From positions 12,561,611-12,625,610 of the forward strand of contig CM030716.1 in the NCBI GenBank assembly GCA_017979445.1: DNA of 64,000 nt, written 5' to 3'. This DNA comes from Akebia trifoliata (taxonomy: Eukaryota; Streptophyta; Magnoliopsida; Ranunculales; Lardizabalaceae). A model generated the notes under the pieces. That model was given only the letters and a program-made list of their open reading frames with translations, had not been told where the DNA came from and did not search any database. Of this stretch, positions 24,111 to 36,100 are shown one piece after another. Every line of letters starts with the position of its first letter. Position 1 is the first letter of the stretch. Both the position numbers and the translations under genes were made by a program.

Positions 24111-24929
24111 ATAGCCGTCACCATTTTTGTAAGTTGAACATATTTAGAGAAGCCCAAGAGAAGTTGTTAGTTGTGTATCATTCTTAACCGACATTTGAAA
24201 TAGAGTTTCATAAGTGCATCAACATGACCGAGACAATTTGATGAGTTTGAATCATCTTGGCAGTCGCTCCTTGAAAGATACAATATTATGGATAATAAAT
24301 GGCTTTAGTCAATGTATTTTGTTCGCCAACAATGGGTCCCAGTCTACATGCGAGACACATTCTTTGGGGAAATGTCTATAACCTAGGGGAGTGATAGCGT
24401 AAACTCATTTTTTGATGGGTATGTGAATGCATCTACCATCATACAGGTGTTGGTTAAACAATGGATGAAGGGGTAAAATCTGTACATGTTTATAATGTGG
24501 CAATAGATGCTCTAAAAGAGGCTACGAAAGTCACAATTGTAAAGAAGTAATCAACAAGTGCATGTCGGTGAAGGAAATCAATTGGACCACCAAATGTATT
24601 TTCTCTTCTTACTCAGATTTTCTAGATTTGTACTTCAATTTTCTCTTCTTTTTTCTCCGATTTAATGTGAAATTGGTTCTATTTCAATTTCAAAATATTA
24701 ATACATGAATATTAATTCAGTTTCTTCTTCTTTGTTCTTCAGTCAATATGGATGCCCATCATATTCTTGTTTTATGATTTTTCTTTTGTTTTTGATTTTT
24801 CTAATTTTTTTTTATTATTATTTCATTCATTGTGATTGGTGAATTAGAGGACTGTACTATTGTTTGTTAAACCTCCAAATTCGATGGTCATACTCTATGG
24901 AGTTTTTGTTTCTTTAAAGTCTATTCTCC

Positions 24930-25058
24930 AATAATTTGATAGTCCAGGGGCATAAAAAAAAAAAAAATCTACACGAGAATATTTGACGAGAAGGTCCGTC
25001 AAATTTTGAGAAATTTGACGGGCTAAGACTGTCAAATATGGGCTTTTTTCACATAGTG
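24930..25058 (+). other. CACTA right terminal region
   Basis: Repeated TTTGACGG/CCGTCAAA motifs (24982-25044) precede the end TTTTTTCACATAGTG. On the other strand a stretch like ATTATTGGAGAATAG lies just inside, as in the other CACTA ends of the window. Confidence 0.7.
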
Positions 25059-26052
25059 TGAATTCGTTGGAACCACACTCCAGAATTCGACCGTATATGT
25101 ACCATGGGATTAATCTCACACGAGAGTGGGGATACTTAAGGAGAAAAAAAATGTATGACATGTCACTTCAATCTTGTTTATTAGGTAAAATGCCAATTGA
25201 ATTGTCCTTTCTCATAAAACTCTTTTCCTCAGACATTTAAAAATTGATGGCCAACTCAACTAGCCCAATATCCCGACCTAACAAGCATCAATGCAGGTAC
25301 CTCAATCATTGGACCTTATTGTGACACGTGTATGAACAGAGATAAAATGGGTGGCAAATAAAAGTTCAAGTGCCTGAACGAAGCTGAAATACTGATCCTT
25401 AGGAAATTGGTATTACTCTGCCCATCCCAACCCTCTTGCTTTATGTACTAGAAAAGTTGTGGTGGACAGCTCTGTGAAGCTAATTTATGCATTCTGGTTA
25501 AGTAGGTGGGACTCTTATCAATAGAATTTAGGAAGGAAAAATTACTTAATGAACCTGATGAAGGGATTTCATTTTAAACAACACTTGACTTTTTCGTGTA
25601 ACTTGATAGCTTATTGAGTAAGCTTTGTCATTGTTAATGCCCCCTCACCGGCTCTCTATTGGCGAGATCCATGACTCAAATTGTCAAGATCGGCAATTCT
25701 AATCATTGAGATCAATATATGTTCCGATAGTCGAGATTGACCCTTTATAACCATTAAGATCAACAATACAAATCATTAATCTTGTCCTTTGAACTTGATT
25801 CATTAAGATAAAATTTTCAAATTGTCAACATCAACGACTTGAAAGTTGATCTTGATGATTTGAATTGTCAATCTGCACGATTTGAATTTGACGTTTTATC
25901 AGGGTGAAGCAGCATTAAGAAAGAGATTTTTTACTAGACCGAGTTGCCAGTATACCATGCCAAAAGTTAGAGTGCATTTAAAAGGAACGTCCCAACTGCA
26001 GGGTCTATTAAGTAATTGGCCCATCACGTTTTTTTGAGACCTCAACATCGCA

Positions 26053-26097
<45 letters not shown>

Positions 26098-26177
26098 GAT
26101 ACAAATTAAACTGATGTGATTGAATCATCGAGTGAACAAATTTGCTCAAAGAATGACAAACGTTTGACATGTGACTA
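25059..26177. other. No gene; (TC)n microsatellite at 26057-26094
   Basis: Nothing coding is recognised. 25640-25890 contains loosely repeated phrases around ATTGAGATCAA and AATTGTCAA. The (TC)n run creates an Arg-Glu repeat frame on the minus strand that is not a gene. Confidence 0.6.
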
Positions 26178-27045
26178 AAAAGAGAAAATTTCTCTCTTAT
26201 TCACAATGGAAAAAGGAATTTTATTGGCATCATCTTGTGACATTTAAAAACAAGATCTGATGTCATGTGATTATAGACGATGAAATTCTATGAATTTTAA
26301 AAAATGAAAATAAAAAATAAAAAATAAAAAAAATTCATCATTGAATTTTAGTTTTAAAATTGGATGCTCGGTAGCCATCCAATTAACACCTTGATCAATC
26401 AGAATTTTTTATTATTTTTTTTTAATATGAGTTTTTTCACGAAATCTAGAAGGTTGTCCAATGTGGTAATCCATGTGGTCCAACGAATCCCTTCTAAGAT
26501 TAGAAATCTTAAACTTTAAATGTCTGGAACGAAGATGTGAAAAACCTTTGCTCATAAAAATCTGAGATCCACCAATCACTGAATAGTCTGTCAACATTGC
26601 ACCCATAAGTCCTTTCCTAATTTATAAAAGTATTCTTCTTACTTACAAAACTACCCTTGTATGCTTGACATGGCAATTAAGCACTGAATAGTCTGTGAGC
26701 GTTGTGCCTATAATAAGTCCTTTGCCCAAAAATTTAATTTTTTTAGAATTCAAATCATAAATAAGGTCTTTGGGCCGTATGAATAGAAACTTTGGCAATC
26801 TAACACCTCAGATTTTTAGATTTGATGAAAAAATTTACATTAAAAAAAGAATTGTAAGAAAAAAGTTTTTCAAACTTGATCCTTGAAATTGGATGGCTAT
26901 TGAAGTACAAAATTACAATTCAATGGTGAAAAATAACTTTTGTTTTTGAATTATTTTTTTTAATTCATAGAATTTCATCCTCTACAACCAGGATATGTAT
27001 ATTTTTTTCCACTTAGGACAGGAGGGAGAAATTCTCTCTTTATTT
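26178..27045. mobile_element. Foldback (long inverted repeat) element upstream of the KAS gene
   Basis: The left arm (26178-26400) and right arm (26880-27045) are inverted copies. Shared pieces are AGAGAAA(A)TTTCTC near the edges, GATGAAATTCTATGAATT, CA(T/C)CATTGAATTTTAGTTTT-like, and AGCCATCCAATT. The middle carries TGTGGTAATCCATG(T/C)GG(T/C)CCAA, also present at about 28649-28664 in KAS intron 1, so related elements are nearby. It has no coding capacity. Its right arm ends about 145 bases before the KAS start codon and would form part of the promoter. Confidence 0.65.
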
Positions 27046-27189
27046 ACCTACGTCATTTGTGCCTATCGTGACGTGAACAAATTTGCTCCCAGCGATGTTG
27101 TGCAGTGGTGGATCAAAATGAGTACTATAAAATCAGATTTGCAGTAACAAAGTAACTCTATAGTTGTAGCTATCGTTGCATTGTTAAAC

Positions 27190-30100
27190 ATGCAGATGAT
27201 GTTCCAATCACTAACGCTTCGTGTCTCTCCATTGGAGCCTCTCCACAAACAATATTCTAAGCATCGTATCCTCTTCACTAATTTCAACACCAAGAAGTAC
27301 CCTTCAACTCTAGTGATATCGGCTTCAGCTCCGAAGAGAGAGAAGAATCCGAAGAAGAGAGTGGTTATTACTGGTATGGGTTTGGTTTCGGTTTTCGGAA
27401 ACGATGTTGATGTCTACTATGATCGACTACTCTCGGGTGAAAGCGGTATCACTCTCATTGATGGCTTTGATGCTTCCAAATTTCCCACCCACTTCGCTGC
27501 CCAGATTAGGAGATTCTCATCTGAAGGTTACATTTCTAACAAGTATGATCATCGCCTCGACAATACCCTCCGCTATTGCCTTGTTGCTGGCAAGAAGGCT
27601 ATCGAAGATGCCGGCCTTGGCGGTGATAATCTCTCTAAGGTCGTTGTTTCTCCTAATTGGTTTCTTCAATTGCACTTGGTGAAAGTGTTCATGCATGCAT
27701 GATCATATCACTATTTTTGTTGTTGTAGATACAATGGATGAATTGTAGATCAATTCATGATTTCAACTCTTGTCCAACGACGGGATGATGAATTGTAGAT
27801 CAATTCACGACGTTGACAAGAGTCCATAAAACTCGGCCAATTCAATGGGTTTTTGCTTAAAATAGTTCATTTTTTTATATAATTTAAATATATGTTACCT
27901 AAATAAGGTATGATCTTATGTTTGAGCATCTTCTAATCCACCTGATTTTATTAAAAAATTATAATTATTTTTGCATATTAATAAGTAATTGTAAACCGAG
28001 TTAAATGGTTTATGATGACTCGAACAAGTCAAGTGGGTATCCACTGGGACGACAGAGATAAAATACTGAGTTTTAAAACCAAATTCAAGTGTTCTCGAAG
28101 AATTTAGTATCTTATCTGAGTATCTTGTCCACGTCATGGAGTCATTTGAGTATGCCACCTGGCGAGTCAAACAAATTCACTTTTAACTTTTCTGAATTTA
28201 GGAATATTATAAATTGATATATAATTCACGTTTACAAACATGGAAAGATGTCACTGCATGTTCATTAGGACGTTTTGGCGTACGCAATAATAACTGTTGT
28301 TTATTTTATAAGTGTGGATCAACCTCCAGATAGCCCTACAGACTTACAGCATTTTTAATGAATTAGTCATAAAGCCTCACTAACTTAGTAAGATTTGAAA
28401 TCTTACTAAGGCTTGATCCTGAGCTCACATGTTGGCATCTAAAAATCATGATCCGGTGAGAAAGATTTGTAGAGGATGAAATTGTAAGAACTTTGACAAC
28501 AAGAATTTTGAAAAAATATTAATTTTCACCGCTTAATTTTAATTTTAAGTTTGGGAGTACTCCAAAAAAAGAAAATTTTGATTTTTTTGAATCTAAATTT
28601 TTTCCTTGAAATTTAGTACACTGTTGCGTTGGATTGTCAATGTGGTAATCCATGCGGCCCAAATAACCTTTATTAAGATTTCAAATCTTACTTAGGAAAA
28701 TATTTTACTATTTTAATTTTGGCCAAAGAATTGCCTAAAATCTAATTAGGGTATATTTGAAATTTTCTATTTGACATTCTTATTAAGATTCTAATTGCTA
28801 TGGGTTGTGATATGTTTATATAAGGGCAAGATCATGATCATCATTTTATCCAACGTGTTTTGTAAATTAAGGTTAGAAGTTTCGGCATAGGCTGAATTTT
28901 GATGAAGATTATCTCTATGGTGAGGAGTATCCTCACAAAAAATCAACCCAATCTATAAATTCTAACACTATCAAAAGTGATTTACAAAAAAAAAATGAAT
29001 GATCCATGATTCTTCAACTTGTCAACTAGGGTAGAAGTTTCGAAATGGGCTAGTTTTTTGTGAGGATAATCTTCTCACCATAGTGATCATCCTCACAAAA
29101 AATCAGCACATTCTGAAACTTTTAAACCTGATTTACAAAACGCATTGGATAAAACATCGGATAAAAAACATGATCTGATGCCGGGGGGATGTAGAGGACA
29201 AAAATCAAAGAACTTTAGTCATCTAATTTTCGTATAGAAAGATGTTTTTTTATTACTATTATTTTTTCATAGGTGGAGATTTATAGTTTTGTATTAGGCT
29301 TTGGACACATTTTTTTATATTATAAATGTTACCTATTTAATAAATGTGTTGAGTTGGGGATTAAGTTTTTGACATGATTTATAAAAGGGTCATTTTTTCA
29401 CAATTTATTAAAATTAAAATGGTAAAAAGGTACTACTCTATAAAATAGGTAAGAAAATTCTCCTTTTTGAAGTGAAATATTTTAATTGAGGTTGGAACAT
29501 TTCACTTAAAACAGAAAAATATTTACTCTTTTGTAAATTGGAATTTTCTAAACCATTAGCTAAAATTAAAGTGGGAATAGGAAACTTTTTCCTTGCTTAA
29601 AGTGAAATATTTTAATTCAAAGAATTGTAATTTATCCTATTCAGAATCAAAATAAATAGTGCACTGAAATGAGAATTTCAAAAACATAAAAATAAAAAAT
29701 CATCCTTTTTGGCTACCTTCTTCCCTAGATTGGTCCTTGATTTAATCATGAACATGTTGTTCATGCTTCATTGATTCCTTATATGTGGACGTTTAGATGT
29801 CTTATTCTCATTGCATTTTGATTGCAGATTGAGAAAAAGCGAGCTGGTGTGATTGTTGGAACAAGCATGGGTGGTATTAACACGATTACTAATGGCATTC
29901 AGATGCTAAAGGAGAAGGGTTTTAGAAAAGTAACTCCATTTGTTGTTCCTAATTCCATACCAAACATGTGCTCCGCGTTTCTTGCAATTGAACTTGGTTT
30001 AATGGGACCAACCTATTCAATTTCAACTGCATGTGCTACCTCCAATTATTGTTTCTATGCTGCTGCAAATCATATTCGTGGAGGTGAGGCTGATTTGATG

Positions 30101-33100
30101 ATTGCTGGTGCAACCGAAGCTCCAATTATTCCTGCTATCTTAGGGGGTTTCAATGCTTGTAAAGCTTTATCAAAGAGAAATGATGATCCACAAATAGCAT
30201 CAAGGCCATGGGACAAAGACCGAGATGGCTTTGTTATGGGTGAAGGTTCCGGAATATTGGTATGTTAAGAGGATACTTTTGTGGGGAGATACCAAATCGG
30301 ATGAAAATTCTAAAAATGATAGACCATTCATTTAATTCAAAAAACTATAAATGACCCTTTTTAGAATTAAAACATTTACGTAAGTGGGGGAAAAATTTAC
30401 TGTTTTATAAAGCATATTTTTTTTTTCAACCATTTATAAATTAAAAAGGAAAAAAATTAGTGGATTATAAAACATTAAAAATTTCCCACTTATGTAAAAT
30501 ATTTGAATTTTTTGAAACGGTAATTTAACATCTTTTAAATTAATTTGAATAGTCTATTGTTTTGGAAAATTTTCAATTTTTAGCACTCATTTTGATAGAT
30601 CAACCTGTTTTCTTTATACAAGGAGGATGAAATTTATGATTTGTTTCTTATTTTTTTGATTAATTCATAGAACTTTGAAATTTTTTGTGGATTATACAAA
30701 GGATGTTATTGATAATAAGATTCTTCCCAAAATCTATCATCAAGCTCCCTAAAATCCCCATCTTGTCATTTAGATTTGAAGGTTCAATAAGATAAAATTT
30801 TGAGGTTTAAGAGTATAGATATTAGGGACAATGACTGTAAAGACATATTTTTTGAAAATATGTACCAAAAACTCCCTTCTAAAAAAAAATAGACTATTTA
30901 ATATCCTTTTTATCAAATATTAATCTAAAAAGGATTTTTGAAGAGAAAATACCATAATTACCTTTTCAACGATTTTTGAGGTTTAAAGTAGGAAGAATGA
31001 CTCTGAAGGACTCTTTATTGAGAATATGTACCGAATGGTCCCTTAGTAAAGAATACGTACCATTTAAGTCTCACTTAATAAAATATCAGTCTATTAAGAA
31101 TCTTTTAAAGATTTTTTTAAGAAAAATACCTAAAATATCCTTATAACAACTTTACAAAGTGTTTAATCTAAAAGTACAGGGTGTCAAATAAAAAACTTGA
31201 GCAATTTATTTAGTTGTTAATGTTTCTATGAAAAATAGAAAATAAATATTTTACTTACTAAAAACTATTCATAAATTCAATATAATTTTATTTGACTCAT
31301 TTGTGTCAAATTGCTAATTTTTGAGTTGAATCCATTCGATGAACGTTCAAATTGAGTTTTAAAATTATTTATATATTTTAATAAATCTAATATAGCTAAA
31401 CCAAATCAGTTTAATGATGATCATACTCATCTCCATCATCATCATTGTTGTAGTCATCGTCGTCATCATCATCATCTATGTGATTTAAAGATTACTAATT
31501 TTGGTAAGAGATATGCATGTCATCTTATTTTATTTAGTCTAAGAAGATCAACACTTTCATGAACATTTATATTTTAGTTACTTGGATATATTAATAATTT
31601 ATTAATAAATAGTTAACAAAAAATATAGCAATATATATATATATATATGTTGTACTTATTGTCTTGTTTGACACTATTGTTCTCATTCCCAAAAAGAATA
31701 TAGTTATTTTCGGTTATCAGACACTCTTTTACCATCACCAATGCATAACAAAACGCTACTAATCTTGTTTCCATACCACATGTGGGATTATATTTGATGA
31801 TTTATAAGTGTGTTTTATGTCTATTTTATCATTTGATTTAGTTTTAATGATTTTTTTCTAAATATTCCATGCTTTCTATGAAAATTGTATGTATTTCCAA
31901 ACTGCACGAAACATTTTTCATATCCAAGTTGGTCAAAATAAACATTTAAACCGAAATTTAATACCTTTATTTGGGTTCTAGTCTGTACTATAGTATTCTA
32001 TTATTACATATGTCCACAAAATATATGGAAATATTTTGATTTTCTCAGGGGTTGACATGAAATTTAGTTGATATAATGTCTTTTTACATATATATTTATG
32101 AGGAAATCGGTGTTAATTTTAAAAAATATTATGATGAATAGTGAATTTCAATCGGAATTATTAATATCCAATTATAATTATTGATATAAATTATAATAAG
32201 TTATATGTCAACTTATTTTTTTGTACTATAATCATATATGCATAAACATCCAATAATACATGTTTTAATTAGTTTAATCTATTAGTAATTATTTATTTAT
32301 GTACATATTTAAAAAAAATCAAAGTATAGTATTTGAAGGGTCAGTATCCATAGATAACATTCTAGATAATGTTCTAAACAACACGTTTTGTCTTATATGG
32401 GCAAAAAATTTTAGAATCGGCTGATATTTTGCGAGAATGATCTTTATGCTGAGGGGATCATCTTTGTAAAAAATCAGCCCATTCTGAAATTGTTTCGCCA
32501 TATAGGACAAAATGTTATCTACGAAACGCTACCCTAATTTAAGAGTTTTACATACGAAGATATATGTAGTTAATATGGCTTATTATTTTCATTTTCATAT
32601 AGAATACTAGAAGTTGTTAAATTTTATTTTCACACTTCATATGATTATTTATTATATTTCTTATGGCTCAAATGCATTTCTATTGTTTCAATATTTTCAT
32701 GAAAACTATATTTATTTTCATACTGATCAAAATACTAGTACAAAAAATTTCATTAACAAACTAACCAAAATAGGCATCGCAATCGAAATTTAATATCTTG
32801 GGCTGTATATATTTGTACCAAATTTAATACAACCCATTGATTCCCAAGTCCAACAATGACATTTATGGCTTAGAAGCGATTGCAATTTTAATTCATTTCA
32901 TTTTAATTATTGTCTAATCTTTATTTTAAAACAGAATTAAAAATTTTCTTTTATATGGATGTTGTTACATAATGAAAGTCTTCTATTTTGTTCTATGTAA
33001 AGATTCAACAATTCTTTTTATAGGTATTGGAGAGCTTAGACCATGCGATGAATCGTGGTGCACACATTATTGCCGAGTACTTAGGAGGTTCAATTAACTG

Positions 33101-36100
33101 TGATGCTCATCATATAAGCAACCCCAGAGCTGACGGACTTGGTTTAGTATCATGTATTGAACGAAGTCTTGAAAATGCCGCCATATCACCAGAAGAGGTA
33201 CTTTTATTGTTTTGTTTTTTAACCAAATTTCTTATGCACTTATGTACATTTTTTTACATTTAAATATTGTTTTTAACTATTGTATATCTATTATCATGGA
33301 AGGTGCCACTTAGTTAAGTGGTAAAAGCTTGAGGAGAGTTGATACCCATGATCTAGGTTCAAATCCCATTGAACTCATCTTTACCTCCATTAACCACTAA
33401 CCCCTTGAGAAAATGTATATCTAATATGATGTAGGAGTAGGACAATTACGTAATGTAATTTTTTATTTTTTATTTTTATATATTTTTTATTATAATTATT
33501 AATAATATAATTTGCTACAACTTAAATAGTGTAGTTTCAAAATCCTAAGTTCAGGACTAGTAGTGATATAGTAAAATACTCGAGAGTCTAAGATCGATCC
33601 ATGGGGATTAAATCAAAAGTGAACAAAAATTAATGGAAAATAAAAGGAAAAAAAAAAAATCTAAATTTTGGATTTTGAAAATAAAGCGAGAATAAATTTA
33701 AAACCAAGAACAATAATAGAAAAATGGTTAAGGAATTGAAGATCTACCATGGGAAAATTGTAAAATTTATTTGTTTGACAATTTTTGTCTAAACTTAAAT
33801 TGAACAATGGTTTGTTATAATTGGAATATTTGGTAATGAAATTTACAAATAATAATCCAAAAATATGTGTTTGATCATCTAAAAATTGCATGTAGCACGT
33901 TGTTAAATTAACACAAAAAGGTTAAGCATTTGATGTAACCGAAATTCAGACCAAATCAAAGAATTTTATATTTAAATAATAATAATCCTAATTAAAATAC
34001 TTATTGAACAAAAAAAAAAAAAAACCAAACAATTTTACCTCCATGTTTTTATCAAAGAAAATCAAACTTACTGTTCGTCATGGGTTCTCATCTAATTTTG
34101 ACTAAAAGTTTAGCTAATCAATCCTTGAAAACTAGAATGACAATAAATAAAAAATAGAGAAAAGAGGGGATCAAGGATAAAAATAATAGAAGAGATGAAG
34201 AAAACGAAAAACTAGGGATAAAAGTAAGAGTCCCAGAAAAGTTGATAGAGAGAATTAATTAGGGAAAAAGATAATTAAATACGAAGAAAGAGAATATAGA
34301 ACATAAAAGAAAAGGAAGTGAGAGAAAAAAGATATGAGTTACGTCAGCAAGAAAGAGTTTCTCTCTTTTCTTAGTCCTTCCTTCTTTTTCTTAATCTTTT
34401 TAAGCTCTTCCTTTTTTTGTCGTATTTTTCAAGAAAATTCTTGCTTCATTATTTTAGTTATCAATCTATTATATTTTTTATCTTCTTTCAAGAATTCCCT
34501 TCCTTTATTGTCTTCTTTAACATTGGGCTTCAATTGGTTTCCTTTCAAAACATCTGCCTTAACACCCATAAATAAAAATTAAAACAATTAGGCTTATATC
34601 ACCTATATAAAGAAGATTTAGCATGCATTTTCTAAGGAAATGTAGATGATGCAAAACTAACACTACAGTAAAATTTGGTTATAGCGATGGTCGTGACCGT
34701 CGCTATAGTGTAAATAAATGTCGCAAAACCCTATAGTGACAGTCCTTATGGCTGTCGTTGCTTGTCGCAAAAAGCCTCATCACTATTTGTATCACCGACA
34801 GCCAACTGTTCAAAAAATCGCCGCTATGCCAAAGGGAATTGGACTTATAGTGACAGTCGCTAGTGGTCGTTGCTATAGTATAATCATTCTTTTAATAAAT
34901 GAGATCTTTAGCTACGGTTGCCCCCCCCCCCCTCACTTCTTGTTGAATATTGGAGATGTCCCATTGTTTTGAAATTGATGAAATGCCCCCCTTGACCCCA
35001 TCCACCAACACAAAAAGACCCAAATGCCCCTCGTTGTTTTCAACCCCTTTTACATGCAATTTTCACCTATACTGATAATGTTTCTAATTTTCCCCTCGAT
35101 GGCTTCCAAATTTCAGATTTATCCGTTTTAGGTTCCTCTTCAATGTCTGGGCTGATCTCAATTATCATCTCGAGTTTTGGCTTCACAATAACCTTCTTTC
35201 GAATTTGCCTTCCTGCCAGGCTCCATCAACAACTACTGAAACTTGCTTTTGCATATTGAGAAATCAATTATTAGACTATAAAAAATTAGATTGGGAGTTT
35301 AAATTAATTGAAAAGAAATGGTGAGAAAAAAGTGTTTAGTACCTTGTTCTCTTCTGCTGTCGCTTGTGCTTTGGCAAGTAATTGTGCACAGAAGTTCCTA
35401 AAATAGAAGAAATCAAACAATCAGGATGGATATAGAGATATGGTTGGATTGATGGATAGAAAGTGAGTTGAAACTGATAAAAATTAGCTTTTATCTATGT
35501 GTAAATAGATGACAGAACTATTAAAAGATGAGAGAGGAAATACTGAATTCTCTTATCACATTAATTTCATCAACTAAGCAGCCTATATGTAGGCATTACA
35601 ACTCAACAGTCTACCACTAAACTAGGCACTCATCTGAACATGTAAAACAGAAAAGTAAATACGTAACCTCCTATGGACCGGGTAAAACTAAGGATCATGC
35701 TAACAGATCTTGACACGTACAAAAAACCACTAACAACATCCTATAGACCTGGTTAATAACTATAAGCCAAGTCTTGCAACAATAGAAAAATTAAATAAAA
35801 ATTCCTAATAATAACATGCCCACGTGATGATATTTTTCATCAATCCATCTCTTAAACTGATGTTTTTAAACACTCAATTTAGTACATATCAACAGCCAAA
35901 CACCCTCTAATCACTATCTTGCGAAGTGCAGACACCGAGTAACTTCCTCAACTTCTAAAACACAAGTAATTTGAGGGGTTTGGTAAATATGTCAGCAACT
36001 TGATATTCACTTTTGCAATAAATAAGATCAATAGCTCCATCTTTTGTGAGGTTTCTTAAATGATACTTGACATCAATGTGATTGCTTCTTCCGTGCAAAC

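Larger units (their letters stand above)
8510..25058. mobile_element. Large CACTA-type transposon carrying host gene fragments (non-autonomous, probably composite)
   Basis: The left end is CACTAC, directly doubled (CACTACCACTACAGG). The right end is ACATAGTG, which on the other strand begins CACTATGTG. The three bases outside are TGA on both sides (8507-8509 and 25059-25061), the 3-bp target duplication expected of CACTA elements. Subterminal repeats built on TTTGACGG and GACGGTCAAA occur at both ends. No TNPD-like transposase or TNPA is recognisable. Inside are intron-containing pieces of at least nine unrelated plant genes, nearly all on the plus strand. A second type of CACTA end is buried at 15.8-16.3 kb, so the unit may be two elements fused head to tail. 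A matching 3-bp flank has a 1 in 64 chance of arising by accident. Confidence 0.65.

Noticed and set aside
25899..26096. Arg-Glu repeat protein on the minus strand
   Set aside because: It comes from the (TC)n microsatellite.
33297..33380. tRNA gene
   Set aside because: A and B boxes are present but the sequence does not fold into a cloverleaf by eye; a SINE fits better.
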